From Acorus gramineus (taxonomy: Eukaryota > Streptophyta > Magnoliopsida > Acorales > Acoraceae), in the NCBI GenBank assembly GCA_030737835.1, contig JAUJYN010000077.1, positions 37,243 through 101,242 of the forward strand: a DNA stretch of 64,000 nucleotides, given 5' to 3'. Under the pieces are notes generated by a model. That model had not been told where the DNA came from and ran no database searches. It worked only from the letters and a program-made list of their open reading frames with translations. Of this stretch, positions 31,966 to 45,331 are shown piece after piece. The position numbers and the translations under genes are program-made. Each line of letters starts with the position of its first letter. Within the stretch, counting starts at the first letter, position 1.

Positions 31966-34626
31966 ATTTGATCCCCTGTTATAACCATGCTCATGTTTTG
32001 GATTTGAAATTTGGAATAATGCCTCTTAAATTCTAAAATTTTGAATAAGGTCATTCAAAATAGAATTTCAAAATGATTTGGAAGATTTGTTCAGGTAAAG
32101 TGTTACTTCAAAACATAAAAAAAAAAAAAAAGAAGGTTATTAGAGTTGTTGGCGAGTGTGTTTAGATCATATCACCGTCTAAAATGATTGACTGACCGGT
32201 CTTTTGGAGAAAAACGTGTCAGAGAAATCAAATTCCTTGACGTGTTATCACTTGCAATTTATTATTTATATGATAATGTTATGTACAATCATTTTCCAAC
32301 TCGGTTTCAGATTACAAGTGTATTGAAATTTTTAAAAATAATATACATCATCTAATAAAAAACGTGTTTTTATAAATAAAAAAATGAAACATATATTCTA
32401 GTAAATTGCATGGATACATTTATAAAAATTATAAAAAAATTTCATAAAAACATATATCTCATTAATGTAAACATATACTTCGAAAACTTTTTATCGATGC
32501 ATATAGGACTGAAAAATGAATTGGGTGTAACAGCACCCTTATTTGTGTCACCCAATCACAATACCAACGTATTTGGTACATTGCAGTGAGGAAAACGATT
32601 CAGCCTCCAAATATGGAAAAAAAAATTTAAAAAAAAAGGGATAACTTCTTCCATGTAATTTTAATTTTAAAAAAAAATTGTATCATTGGATAGATACGAT
32701 CGATACAATTCAAATGGGTCGATATTGAATATGTTTAACCTATGTTTAAAAAAATATTTAATAATATTTTTTATTTTTTAACATTAATATTGAATTTTGT
32801 TATATTAATTATTATTTTCACTTATGTACTAAAATATCATTTACTTTAATCAAAACTAATATCAGAACAAAAAAAAGTACATGAAAAATTAAATAAAACA
32901 CAACACAAAATAAATAGCATCTAAATTCATCTTGAAATAGATGAACCGCCGCATTAGTAATCTTGTAATCCTTCTTCGTATGGATCGAAGTTTGGATACA
33001 GATTATTTAACCGGGTACAAGTATAGGGTTTTTGGATACAAATATAATTAATTTTAGAATAACTAATAAGTTTCTTGATATTTCTCAATTTTGTGTACTA
33101 CATCTAAAAATAAGAGGGATATTATAAATTGAAGTTTTATAAATAAAAAATATATATAAAAATAGAATAGAGATGAAAATAAAAATTATGGTTGGAGTTG
33201 ATAAATGAATAGTGAGACTCTAAAAACGCTTTATGATTTTTTTTTATTGTTTTTTGGCCCTTCATTTCAGAGATCTCCATTTTACATCTTATTCACAATT
33301 TATCACTGGTCAACAAAATAACAAAAATTTACTTATTACTTTTCTCAACCAGAATAACTAAAAATCAACCAAATACAAAGTTATTTATTCTTTATCCATA
33401 TTGAAATAATTATATATTCCATAATATCTTAAGATGCTATCCAAAAAAAACAGTGGTCCATCAGAATTTCACGTTGATTAACTAATTCCAATTAATTTCA
33501 ATCTTCCATAAGAAAACACAAGCACGTCTCTCTTTCATAACATGGTGATTTGGACTTAAATCAACCACTTGCCTGCCTCATTTAATGACTTTTTTATTTA
33601 AAAAGCATAAAAAATGTGCTTTATTTAAGCTACCTTATTCAAAATCTTATTTTTTAAACGTGTTTTCAAATCCTATTTAAGAATTCATATCAAAATTATT
33701 GCTCGGAGCAGTGATTGTATGAAAAGCAGGTTGCCTCTCTTGCTCTCATGGGACTCTATTATGTAGCATGACGGATCCAGTTCCTAACCTGCTACAAGAG
33801 CAGGATGCATGTGGGTGAGGGTGCCATGCACATGAAAGGTGGAGGATTGCCAACCCTAATGCTCCCATTTGGATATAAACATAAGTTATTCTAATATATT
33901 CTAATATAGATAAAGAATAAGACATTTTTAATTTAATCGTATTTTGTTGTTTGATTAATCATAGATAAATTATGAATAAAAATGTGAATAAAATGCGAAA
34001 AAATAATTATAAAAGATTAAAAAATAATTTAGCTCTTGATTAATTACTTAGATTAAAAAACAATTATGATATGTTTATACTGCATCATCTTTACAAACAA
34101 ACATAATTTTGTGCTTATTCATCCCTAAAGTACTATATTTTCCACATATTTCACTAATCAAACAGAATCTAAAGAGTTTGCTAGCAGGAAGGAGTCTATT
34201 AATTGGAGGTCTAACACTGACAATGAAAGATCACATCAAGTCGTGGCTTTCAGTGAGAAATATCAGCGGAATCAAGGAATTTCGCATCAAAGAAAAGTTG
34301 GCTCTGTACAAATTCATGGTGGAAGTCTTTTGAGACAGACAATATCTCTTTAAGATTGATTGACACTGACAAGTCTTTTGAAAAAAGCTTTACAGAGATA
34401 CATCGAATGCTTTTACGTATTATTGGGTGCCAACGGAGTTGATGCGTTGCTGTGAAAACGAATGCCCGTCCTTTTTGAAGCATTGAAGATTCTGCGTTCT
34501 TGGCCAATATGTGATGCATTGTTTCCTCGCTCTAACTTAACCCTGTAGGGGAATAGGTGGGGTAAAAAAGTAAAATAGCGTTGAATAAACCCAAAGTTTG
34601 TTTGTTTAAAATGTATAAATGAGTAT
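31966..34626. other. Upstream region of the RLP3 unit, with relic promoter
   Basis: Collinear with 17507-20450. A relic RLP promoter lies at 33451-33602. Near 34347 about 0.3 kb present in unit 2 (from roughly 19867 to 20180) is deleted. No gene. Confidence 0.5.
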
Positions 34627-34634
34627 AGTTACGT

Positions 34635-35110
34635 AAGCCTGTCAATCGGACTGATACGGATCGGATATTGCAATATCCATATCCTAACTTTCGGATTCGG
34701 ATACAGATATTAATTTTCGGATTCGGATCCCTTCGGATACGGATATTTTTCGGATAATTGACATGTTTGAATATTAACATTGATTTGGATAATCAAGTGA
34801 TATTTTAGAAAGATGTCAAAATTAAAATTAAGATTTTAAGGCTTATTATCTCTTTCAGACATCATACATTTAAAAATTAATAGTATTATAATATATTATC
34901 ATTGTGATTAATCATACAAGATAACAATATGGGCAATATATAATACAAATATATATATATTTGTAATATATGTCGGATACGGATATTTTTCGGATCGGAT
35001 AGACCGATATCCATATCCGCACTCCGGATCTTCGAATATCGGATATTTCTGATTTTTCGGATACGGATTCGGATCGGATTCGGATTTTTTTCGGATAATT
35101 GACAGGCTTA
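34635..35110. mobile_element. Non-autonomous hAT MITE with CGGATA arrays
   Basis: 476 bp flanked by a perfect 8-bp duplication AGTTACGT (34627-34634, 35111-35118). The empty site is in unit 2 near 20457. Ends are AAGCCTGTCAATCGG and ATTGACAGGCTTA. Each side carries clustered TCGGAT/ATCCGA words, in inverted orientation, around an AT-rich centre. The design matches 3385-4198 but with a different word. Confidence 0.85.
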
Positions 35111-35249
35111 AGTTACGTTAGAATATATGAGAATAAATTAATATTATAGATCTTCTAAAATTGAGTAATTTCTTTAGTAAAGATAATTCATATTTACTAA
35201 GGAATATATTCCTTAGTGAAGTAGTCAATTTTTTTCAAAGACCAAATCT

Positions 35250-38200
35250 TAGTGTTCGGATATGCGCCCCGTGCGGCCGCATATGCGGCCGCACGTGCGG
35301 TTCGGTCGCTCAACCGAACCGCCTGGAGCATTAGGCGGGGTTATGCGGGTCGGGCCCGCATATGCGGCCCGATCCCGCTTATTAAGCGGACGCACAATAA
35401 TCGGAGTGCTAAACGGGTCAACCCGTTTAGCACTAAAAAAAAAACAAAAAAAAAAAAACAACATAATCCCTCGACGGCTCGACCTGCCCTAGTTTTCTTC
35501 TTCTTCAATACTTCTTCTTCCTCGGGACTTCTTCAACGCCGAATCGCCGAATCCACGCAGGCGAGACTTCTTCAAGATTTCTTCTTCTTCGACTCCGGCC
35601 GGCGACTCCTCTGGCGGTCCGGCGACTCCGGCCTCCTTCACGCAGCGAGCCAGCGACTCCTCTGGCGGTCCGGCGCGAGCCAGCGACTCCTCTGGCGGTC
35701 CGGCCTCCTTCACGGGGTGAATCGGTGATCTAACTCCCTCTTTTACATATTAAGATGTACTGATTTTACTTTCTTTGCTTGATGGTGTATAATATTGGTG
35801 TTTGCATTGTTAAATAATTTGATTCATCAAACTAAGATTTGGATTGGTCACTCCTCTATCACATTCCACTGAAGTAGTGACAAGCAAGAATTTGATAATG
35901 TTGATTCACGTTTTTGGGACCCAAAAAGAATGGGGTAAAAGCATCCTTTTAATTTTAAACATTGGACTTCTCCAGAGAAGAGTGGATATTCCTAATTCTT
36001 ATTTGTTGTTGGGGTGGGGGTTTTGAGGTAAATAGGTAGTTTGCTGAATTTGGGTTAATCCTAAGTTTGTATAAATTTCTTGGACATATCACATATCTCA
36101 CCTATCTGCTTGGTTTTCTAACTTGTTTTGTTGGAGCTAAGGCCTATGTTCCTGAGTTTTCCATTGCTATTTATTTTAAATACAGGCAGTGAGCTCTCAC
36201 CTTTTTTTCAAAAATAAGTACTGCTTTAGGAAGAAATGTAACAAAGGAGTCACACTCATAAACATGCAAATACTATTCTAAAGGAGCTCCAACATTGTTC
36301 ACAAACTAAAGCAATTAAATTAAGCTCCATAATTATCAATTTTAATGCCTTGAGATTTGAAACCTCCATGCTGAATGATGGTCACCAATCTGTTGGTTTC
36401 TCTTGTCGCTTTGTCGCCTTATCCCTCTTCTAAATATTTCAAACATACAAAGATCTCATGAAAACAAAGGAAAAAAAAAATATTACAAGCAAAGTTTATG
36501 GAGGAATTATGTTTCATAGTTTTAACTTTTATGTATGAAATAAATTGCATGATTGGTTGATTGTATCATTGATTTATTGTATATTTGTATTGTATGAAAT
36601 AATTGTATGTTTATATTTGTTTGATTGTCTTTCATTGTATCATTGTTTGAAAAAATGAATTATGAAAATTTGATGTATATCATGTATGTTGAACTCTTGA
36701 ACAGTAATGGATAAAACAACGTCTATTCCAACTTCTGAAAGTGGATCGTCGCCACCGGCGTATACACCACCTGGTTCAACTGATCCAGGATGGAAGTATG
36801 GGTATTTGATGAGCAAGAGCGATACCAATTCGGTCACTTGTAGGCTATGTTCCAAAATCATCAAAGGAGGGATTAATAGGTTGAAGCAACACCTAGCACA
36901 CATTCGAGGAAATGTGGCTCCATGCAAGCAAGTTGATGAGGAGACAAAAAAAGCCATCAAAGATTATATGGAAGGATTGTCTAAGAAGAAGGAAGTCAAA
37001 GCAAAAGATTTGAGGGAGGTTCGGGAGGAAGTAGACATTGGTGGTGGAGAGACAAATACTGGAGTTGGAGGGACGAGTACTGAGGTAGAATCTGACAGTG
37101 TGGCTAAAAGACCTCGTGTTGAGGTGTCAGATGCGAGACAAAAAGGGAAGATGCGACAAACATGCATAAAAGAAACATTTGCCAAAGACCAAAGAGATAG
37201 AGTACTGGGTTACTTGGCTAAATGGGTATACAAAGCTGGCCTTTCATTTAATTCCCTAATGATGAATGACTTTGTGGCTTTTTGTGAGGCAGTTGGACAA
37301 TATGGCCCTGGATTCGTACCTCCATCATATCATGAGCTCAGCCAGACTCTCCTAAAGAAGGAAGTTCAGAACACAAAAGAGAGGTTGCAGAGTCATGTAG
37401 AAGAGTGGAAGAGAAGTGGTTGTTCTATTATGACAGATGCATGGACTGACAGGAAAGGTAGAAGTATCATGAACTTGTGTGTCAATTGCATATTAGGCAC
37501 AAGTTTTTTGAGATCTATTGATGCTTCTAAAGAGTCACACACTGCTGATTACATTTTTGGCTTGGTAGACTCATGTATTATGGAAGTTGGAGTTGATAAT
37601 GTTGTTCAGGTTGTCACAGATAATGCATCAGCCAATTTGGCAGCAGAAGAATAATGAAAGCAAAATATCCTCATATCTTTTGGACATCATGTGCTGCCCA
37701 TACCATAGATTTGATTCTTGAGGAAATTGGCAAAGAACCAAAGGTAAATAGTGCTGTGGAGAAGGCTAGAACTGTTGCTACTTTCATTTATAGCCACACG
37801 AAGATCTTGAGTATGATGCGCCGCTTTACCGAAAAAGGAGAAATTGTGAGACCTGGAGCCACAAGATTTGCCACTATGTTTCTTTCCTTAGAGAGTATAT
37901 ATTCAAAGAAGGATAAACTTAGATTGATGTTTACTTCTGAAGAATGGAGGGATTGCAAGTGGTATCACACAAGGAAAGGGCAAAAGGCATCAGATATTGT
38001 GATAAGTCCAAGTTTTTGGAATCAAGTTGCATTGGCCATTAAAATCTTTGCACCTTTGTGTCATCTCCTTCGCATTGTAGATGGTGAACAGAGACCTTCA
38101 ATGGGTTTTGTATATGGTGGTCTTGAGGAAGCTAAAAAGGAGATAATGGAATTGTTTAAGGATGTTGAATCATCTTACATGCCTTTTATTGCTCCTATTA

Positions 38201-39635
38201 TCTCGAAGTCAAAAGGAAGATTAGATGGTCCTCTTCATTGTGCAGCATATTATCTGAACCCCTACTACTTTTTTAGAGACCGTACTTTCATTGAAAGCAA
38301 CAGGGAATTGAAGAGTCATTGTGGGAATGCATTGAGATTTTCTACCCTGCCTTGGAAATTCAAGATGTAATTACAAGGAAAGAATTGATTGCATATAAGA
38401 ATGCCGATGGACTCTTTGGAAAGCCATTAGCTGTGTTGCAACGATCCATTAACAATGATGACTACAATCCTGGTAATAAATATTTAATTGTGAATAATAT
38501 ATTATTTGCTTTCTACATTTATTTAAATGCTCATGTATTTTGTTAACACTTAAAATCTTATTGTGTAGCTAACTGGTGGGACGTGCATGGATTGGATACA
38601 CCGCATTTGCAATTAATGGCTTGCAAAATATTGAATCTCACTGCATCTTCTTCTGGGTGTGAGAGAAACTGGAGTTCTTTTGAGGGGGTAATTTATTTTT
38701 ATTTTGCTATTCACTTTTTTACAAATTTACAACTTTTTATTGATTATGAATTTACTATATTTTATTTACAGATTCATTCAAAGAAAAGAAATAGACTTGA
38801 AGTCCAAAAGTTAAATGACTTGGTATATGTTCAATTCAATGCCAAGCTCATGGATCGAAAGAAAGAAAGGGCCCAAAGTGGTAAAGATCCTCTTTCTTCG
38901 AAAGATCGTGCTCATGCTTACAAGTGGATTGCTGAAAAGGATGCAGAGGAGGAGGTCTTCCCTGAATCTGGACTGACAAGAAGAGGAGAGCCTTCCACGT
39001 CTACTTCATCACGATTGCTTGATATTGATGAGGACATGCATGAGTTAGATGAGATTGATGACGTCCCTGATGATGAGACTGATGATGATGTCTCTAATGC
39101 TAGTATTGAATGGGAATCGGACTAATTTATATTGTTTTATTTGTAGAGTGATTGTGTATTTGTGTGAACTTTTGTTTTATTATGTTATGTGAACTATATT
39201 CTATTTTGTTTTATGTTTAAATGTTTCATCACTTTCATGTCTCATGTGATCATGTCTCATTACTAAATTGTGTTTGTGCATGTCATTTGAATTGAATACT
39301 TATGGTTAAATAGACTTATATATCTAATTTATGCATTTTTATTGTATTATAGGTGCCAGTGCCACCGTGTTTCTACTGAATTATTGAATGGATTGTTCAT
39401 TGTTGCAGGATATTATTTTACAACTCCTTTGGATTATTGACATAAAAGGTTAGATTTATTTAAATTTATGATATTAGCTTGTTAACTCTTGTTTATAAAT
39501 AATCACCATAGAATAATTCATTTTTTAATTTTTATTAATAAAAAATTATAGAACCGCATATACTCCCGCATACTGCATATACTCTGTGCGGTACCCTAGC
39601 CGCACGGAAACCGCATCCCGCATATCAGAACACTG
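35250..39635 (+). mobile_element. hAT DNA transposon, 4.4 kb, with decayed transposase
   Basis: Terminal inverted repeats are AGTGTTCGGATATGCG at the left and, complemented, AGTGTTCTGATATGCG at the right. The flanks CCAAATCT and CCAATCAC are only a rough 8-bp match, so the duplication is degraded or the boundaries are off by a base. The first ~170 bp and the last ~80 bp are rich in GCGG/CCGC and CCGCATAT words. A GC-rich tract at 35470-35720 contains three copies of a GCGACTCCTCTGGCGGTCCG unit. The element is private to unit 3. Confidence 0.82.
36707..39125 (+). pseudogene. hAT transposase gene, three coding exons, two frameshifts
   Basis: The first exon starts at ATG 36707 just after an acceptor-like TTGAACAG. 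It encodes a BED zinc finger (CRLCSKIIKGGINRLKQHLAHIRG region) and a DUF659-type core with TDAWTDRKGR and VTDNASAN. One frameshift near 37645-37655 separates this from KYPHIFWTSCAAHTIDLILE, and another near 38310-38340 from the WECIEIFYP frame. An intron at 38473-38578 (GTAATA...TGTGTAG) joins NPG to ANWWDVHG, and a second at 38688-38771 (GTAATT...TTTACAG) splits the hAT dimerisation domain between ERNWSSFEG and IHSKKRNRLE. The C-terminus is acidic. The family's protein is ~650-750 aa, matching the span. With two frameshifts it is probably inactive, unless these are assembly errors. Confidence 0.85.
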
Positions 39636-40629
39636 CCAATCACCAAGGAAATATTTCCTTAGTAAAAAAAAAATAGCTTTAAACTTCTTTCAAGGAAAAC
39701 TTTCTTTAAAAAAAGTTATTTTCATAATAAAAAACTACAAAATAGAAAATTTACTTTTTCAATGAAATACATTCACCGGAAAAAAATACAAACATTAAAA
39801 AAAATTATTTTTTTTCCAAATCAACCCTCATTTATTAAGGAAATTATTCATTGGTAAAGATAATTCACGTTTACTAAGGAAAATATTTCTTGGCAAAGGA
39901 GCCAATTTTTTTTCCACGGCTTTCATTTTCTTAGTAAAAAAATAGCTTTAGACTTTTTCCAATGAAACTTTCCTTGGAAAAAGTTATTTTCATAATAAAA
40001 AACTAAAAAACTAAAAAAAAATTACTTTTTTCAATGAAATACATTCATTGGAAAAAGGAAATACAAACACTAGAAAAAATACAATTTTTTTTTCTAAATC
40101 AACCAACTTTTACCAAGGAAATTATTCATTAATAAAGATAATTCACATTAACTAAGGAAAATATTCCTGGGCGAATGAAAGGCTTTCACTAACGAAATAT
40201 TTCCTTGACAAAAATCAAAAGTGCACTATTTTGTTGGTAAAAAAATTCAGAGTTTTGTGTTCCCCTTTACCGATGAAATAGACATTTTCTTGGTAAATGT
40301 GTATAATTACCAACGAAATTATTTTCCTTGATAAGAAATTCGTAGCTAAAAAACCCTTTTTTTTGTAGTGTATGTCAAATCATCTCCATTATCTCTTATA
40401 AATTAAGGGCATCACATGTCAAATTGTTTTACATTTTATATTTATTCATTCATTTTGATCCACAACATTCCATGATCAACCAACCAATAAAAATTTCACT
40501 ATAACTTTTTCAACAAATATAGCTAAAGATGTAACCAAATAAAAATTACTTATCTACCCCAAAATAATGCATATTTCTACACCAACATGGCTATGTGTTC
40601 ATATCAGGTCCATCAAAATCTCATGTTGG
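39636..40629. other. CACTA-like remainder and RLP3 upstream spacer
   Basis: To 40370 this is the right part of the CACTA-like element with its inverted ACTAAGGAA/TTCCTTGG words. Beyond it the sequence is collinear with the RLP2 upstream spacer (23418-23700). No gene. Confidence 0.5.
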
Positions 40630-40654
40630 TTGACTTGTTAAATTCCGATTGACT
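40630..40654 (+). promoter_or_regulatory. Paired W-box cores upstream of RLP3
   Basis: TTGACT at 40630-40635 and 40649-40654, 13 nt apart, as in the other units. The promoter is intact although the gene behind it is disrupted. Confidence 0.45.
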
Positions 40655-40846
40655 CGGGTCTTCCAAAACAAAACACAACCCCGTGTCTTTTTTCGAAACA
40701 TAATGGTTTGGACTTAAATCAACCACTTGTATGCCACATTTGATGACTTTTATGCACTACCAACTTTCATACTTCTACACAATATGATGGTGACAAACCA
40801 TTATATATACTCGCAGTATATGGGGTTGTGGATTGACATGGTTATC

Positions 40847-43549
40847 ATGAGTGAGTATACTAAAACTTGTGTAGTTTGGCTCCTTTGGTTTCTACTTTGT
40901 GTGGCAACAATCAATCTGTGTCTGTGCAATTCACTCTCCTCCGCAACCTGCTGGGAGATTGAGAGGCAAGCCCTCCTCAAACTCAAAGCGGGCCTGGTAG
41001 ACCCTGCAAATCGACTCTCTACATGGACCGATGAGGATTGCTGCCGCTGGAGCGGTGTATCCTGTGATAACCAGACGGGCCATGTTGTCAAGATTGACCT
41101 TCGAAACCCTTATTCAAATGATCGTGATGGCTCACTATATAATGATTGGCTAAATGAGTCCTTGAGAGGTAAGATTGGTCCTTCTTTGCTTGATTTGAAA
41201 CATCTTACTCATTTGGATCTGAGTTCGAACTACTTTGAAGGCTCCATTCCTCCTTTCATTGGTTCCTTGTCAAAACTGACATATCTAAATCTCTCAATGA
41301 GTGGTTTCAATGGTAAAATCCCTCCCCAGCTTGGAAATCTGTCCATCCTCGAGATTCTAGATGTAGGATACAATAATTGGTTTCTCCGCGCGGACGACCT
41401 ACAATGGTTGTCGGGTCTTTTATCTTTGCAGCATCTTGATTTGACTTTTGTTAACCTCACTAAGTCATCTGACTGGTTCCATATGATCTTCAGGCTCCCT
41501 TCTTTATCAGTTTTAAAATTGAGGTATTGTGGACTTCAAAGTTTGCCGAGTTCTCTTAAGAATCAGCATGCTAATTTTACCAGTCTTTCAGTCCTTGATC
41601 TTTCTGGTAATGACTTTCATTCCACAATACCCCATTGGATGTTCAATATAAGCAGCCTTACATATCTGGATCTTAGTGTCAACAATTTCAATGGTCAAAT
41701 TCCTAGTGCTTTTGAAAACTTGATCTCTCTTGAGGTTCTCCTGCTCTTCGGAAATAGATTTGATGGTTTGATCTTTCCAAGAGGAATAAAAAATCTCTCT
41801 TGAGGTTCTCTTGCTCACAACTCATTGCAAGGGATCATCTCTGAACATCACTTCACCAATCTGATGAAACTAGAAGAACTGGATATGTCTTCAAATTCAT
41901 TGGTTTTGAATGTTACTCCTGGCTGGGTTCCTCCATTTCATCTTAAAGTAATTGGGTTGGGATCTTGCCATTTGGGTGGTTATTTCCCGAAATGGCTACA
42001 TACACAGAGCAAATTTATTGCACTAAACTTATCCAATACAAGAATTTCAGATACCATACCTGATTGGTTATGGAACTTGTCTTCCCAAGTTGTTCTACTA
42101 GATCTCTCACAAAATGAGATCAGAGGAATGCTACCCATGTCCTTTTCATCCACTGACATTGAAGATATCAACCTGAGTTACAACAAGTTTGAAGGTTCAT
42201 TACCTCGACTCCCTTCCCGTCCTTGGTCTCTTGATTTGGCGAGTAATTCATTTACAGGTCCCATTGCTTTTGGCAATGATAAAGCATCATTAGACCATCT
42301 GATTTTATCAAACAATAAAATAAACGGAAGCATCCCCTCATCTATATGCAAACTTGAGGAATTGGCGGTTCTCGATATCTCTAACACTCAGCTATCAGGA
42401 AAGCTCCCTACTTGTTGGAAAAATTTTACTAAATTGATGGTTGTTAATTTAGCAAACAATAACCTCTCTGGAGAGATCCCGACCATGATGTGTCGACATC
42501 CTTATCCTTATCCTGAAGCATTGCGCTTAAGCAATAATAGTTTTTCTGGAGAAATACCTTCTTCTATGAAGGATTGCACGGATTTGGTTATGGTTGATCT
42601 CGGGCAAAATAAGTTACATGGAAATATTCCAACTTGGATGGGAGAGAGCCTATCAAGTTTGGTATTTCTTCGGCTTCGATCAAATTTCTTTGGCGGGACG
42701 ATTCCTCCTCAAATCTGTGAGCTTTCTTCACTTCAGGTCTTGGACCTTGCAGACAATAATCTTATAGGACATCTACCAGAGTGTATTGGCAATTTCAGCA
42801 AAATGATCGTCAATCCAAATGCAAGCCAACCGGCACTATATATCCTGGAATATGTTGTAGATGGGGGAGACCTTGGTTATTATGGAGTTCCAAACTACAA
42901 ATATAGCCTGCCATTGGTTAGGGATGGGGAGGAACGCGAATACACCAACAACCTCCCACTGGTGACGAACATCGACTCATCCGACAACTCCCTTGTTGGG
43001 GAGATCCCAGAGGGTCTACTCAATCTTCTCGGATTGCAATGCCTAAACTTGTCTGGAAATTATTTGACGGGGAATATCCCGTTGAAGATTGGTGTTATGC
43101 AATCAATGTTGACACTTGATCTATCAAGAAACGAGCTCTCTGGGCAGATTCCGCCAAGCCTCTCCAATCTCAGCTTTTTGAATCACTTGAATTTATCATT
43201 CAACAACTTGTCAGGGAGAATTCCAACGGGCAGCCAACTCCAGACTCTCAATGATACATCCGTTTATATGGGCAACTCCTATGTGTGTGGACCTCCAATC
43301 TCTCAAGAATGCCCAGGTGACGGGACATCACAGAGCCCATCATTTACTAGTAAAGTAAATGAACATGAAGGTGGGGACATCCAAGAAATGTTATGGTTTT
43401 ACCTCGGCATTGTTTCGGGGTTCATCTTGGGATGCTGGATGGTCTGGGGAGTTCTGTTTTTCAAAAGAAGCTGGAGGATCACTTATTTTCTTCTTGTGGA
43501 CGACCTGTATGATAAAGTTTATGTAACGCGCTCAGCATCCGAAGATTGA
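40847..43549 (+). pseudogene. LRR receptor-like protein RLP3, internal deletion and stop
   Basis: The start, signal peptide, N-cap (DEDCCRWSGVSC) and first LRRs are as in RLP1 and RLP4. At 41800-41820 about 0.3 kb present in RLP1 (roughly 9065-9400, several LRRs) is missing. The joint carries a short copy of TCTCTTGAGGTTCTC, which also occurs ~75 bp upstream. The joint keeps the reading frame but creates TGA at 41804-41806. After it the frame continues unbroken through the island (ILEYVVDGGDLGYYG), C-cap (GPPISQEC) and membrane helix (GIVSGFILG) to 43549. The last residues (VYVTRSASED) differ because a small deletion shifts the tail. The N-terminal product would be a ~319-residue secreted LRR fragment. 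Recent loss is likely, since the rest is well preserved. Confidence 0.85.
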
Positions 43550-45152
43550 AAGCAATGAAAACAAGGAGAATTTGAATCAAAGCTGATGATATGACCTTTT
43601 ATTTTGGTGGGTTATTGTAGTAGTAAATATTTTGTGCCAGAGTACCTATTGTGTACAATTCTCAAAAATAATGTGTATTTTATAGTTTAATTTATAGTTT
43701 GGTATGTAAAATGGAGAGTCCTCTGGTTTGATATGTAAGAGTGATGCATAACTTGTTCATCTCATTGGACATGGAAATAACAAGAGTGGTGATATTTGAA
43801 ATTTTTTCACTATGAAAGAGGGAGAAATCAAACCCTCACTCTGAGTTATTGATGTACAACTAACAACTGAACCATTTATAGGTGAGAGAGTAAGAGAGAG
43901 AGTGTGTATGAGGGATGGAGGGAGAGGGAGAGGCAGAGGGAGAGTGGGCTCTGAGATGAAGAAACAACAAACAAAAGGGGAGAAAAAAGGTATATGTTTC
44001 AATAGAAATTTTTCATATCTTCTATAAATTCATCTATGCAATTTATTGGCGTATATGATTCATTTTTTATAAAATTATAATGAAGTATACTATTTTTAAA
44101 AAATACAAAACATATGTAGACTGGAAATAAAGCTGAAAAATGGATTGTATGTAACATTATCCATTTAATATCGTTGTGGTGATGGCAGCCTGTCTGCCAA
44201 TGTTCATTGTTGTCTAAGAATTATAATAGGCCAAACAAGTTGGAGATTATAGTTTGCCACCACAACATTGGTGGACAGAGGCTGTGTAAAGATCAAGTGA
44301 ATCTAGGTTTTAACTAAATTGAAGCTCAAAACAATGATAAACTGGATAAACAACTTATAATGGGGATAAATACAGGGGAATCCTTGAAGGGTTTAACTTG
44401 AATTGCCAAACCGGATGCACAAAATGCCTAAAATGAACGAACACCAGCAAATATTTCAGATTTACAAACTAGTAACCCCAAGTATCCATGATCGGTTCAA
44501 GAAAAACAAAGCCACCCCCTTCTCTTCTTACATTGTCAAGCAACAAACCATGACAGATCCAGGTCAGATCAGAACCTTTTATAAGGAAAAAAAAAACTTA
44601 TATATCACTGTCTCCAAGCTCTCAAAATGCTACAATGAGGACAAAATATATAGCAATCAAGTGCATATCACTTAGAAAATCCCATGGGACTCGTAAACAA
44701 TTTATGGATCATCAAAAGGATATGTGATCTTCTATCACTAACCATTTTCCTAATTCCCCAACAAGACATGATGCTGCAGATTCTAATTTGTATATTATTA
44801 TTTCATCATGAATAGTCCTGTACATCATTTTTTATCCAAAGGTTCATTTAAATTAGGATGGAATCACGTTAATTGCAGGACTGACGTTGACCCTGACAGA
44901 GCAGATCAAGTCAGTGGCGTTAGTTAAGTGGAATCAAAGAAAATTGCATCACACTATCATGGTGGAAGTTTTTTGAAACAGTAGCACGAAGATTAGCTCA
45001 ATCTAAAAGTCATGGTGGACTAATAAAAAAAATCCAAAGTCTTAAACAGTAGCATGTCTCTTTCAATGGCCAAGCAAAAAAGTTGATCTAGTTGTCTTAT
45101 GACACTGATCTTTCCAAACCACAAGACTTGGTGGAGTAAGAATTTAAAGTCT
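43550..45152. other. Degraded 3' flank of RLP3 with upstream-block remnant
   Basis: The 3' flank follows a lineage diverged from that of RLP1, 2 and 4. At 44340-44700 lies a shortened antisense-fragment region: about 0.3 kb between the CAAGCAACAA and CCATGACAGATCCAGGTC words is missing. At 44857-45150 lies an A-block-like upstream segment (GGATGGAATCACGTTAATTG), which runs directly into receptor sequence at 45153. No gene. Confidence 0.5.
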
Positions 45153-45331
45153 TCCTCGGCTTTGTTTCAGGGTTCGTCTTGGGATGTTTGATGGTCTGGG
45201 GAGTTCGATTTTTCAAAAGAAGCCAGAGGATCGTTTATTTTCTTCTTGTGGACGACCTGTATGATAAAGTTTATGTAACTTCCGCGCTCAGCATCCGAAG
45301 ATTGAAAGCAATGAAAGCAAGGAGAATTTGA
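45153..45331 (+). pseudogene. RLP C-terminal remnant (fifth receptor copy)
   Basis: This encodes only the membrane helix and tail of an RLP: GFVSGFVLGCLMVWGVRFFK, then the juxtamembrane R-rich part, LLVDDLYDKVYVTS and ALSIRRLKAMKARRI with TGA at 45329-45331. The ~2.9 kb before it is absent, and an upstream-type block is fused directly to it, so a deletion removed the rest. Its tail and 3' flank (AATCAAAGCTGATGATATG) match the RLP3 3' end rather than those of RLP1, 2 and 4. An AATAAA survives at 45423-45428. Confidence 0.85.

Larger units (their letters stand above)
35164..40370. mobile_element. CACTA-like element, split by a hAT transposon
   Basis: Same element as 20511-23417, ending TTTTTTTTGTAGTG at 40370. 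The repetitive ACTAAGGAA/TTCCTTAGT palindromes on both sides of the hAT show that the hAT landed inside it. Without the hAT it is about 0.8 kb. No transposase of its own. Confidence 0.55.

Noticed and set aside
35252-35728. 158-codon frame at the hAT left end
   Set aside because: Runs through the GCGG subterminal array and a GC-rich tandem unit; no domain, and a minus-strand frame of similar quality overlaps it. Probably leader or first-exon sequence of the element.
41825-43549. Separate gene for the second half of RLP3
   Set aside because: It begins mid-LRR at a TTG with no signal peptide or promoter. It is the in-frame continuation of the disrupted RLP3.
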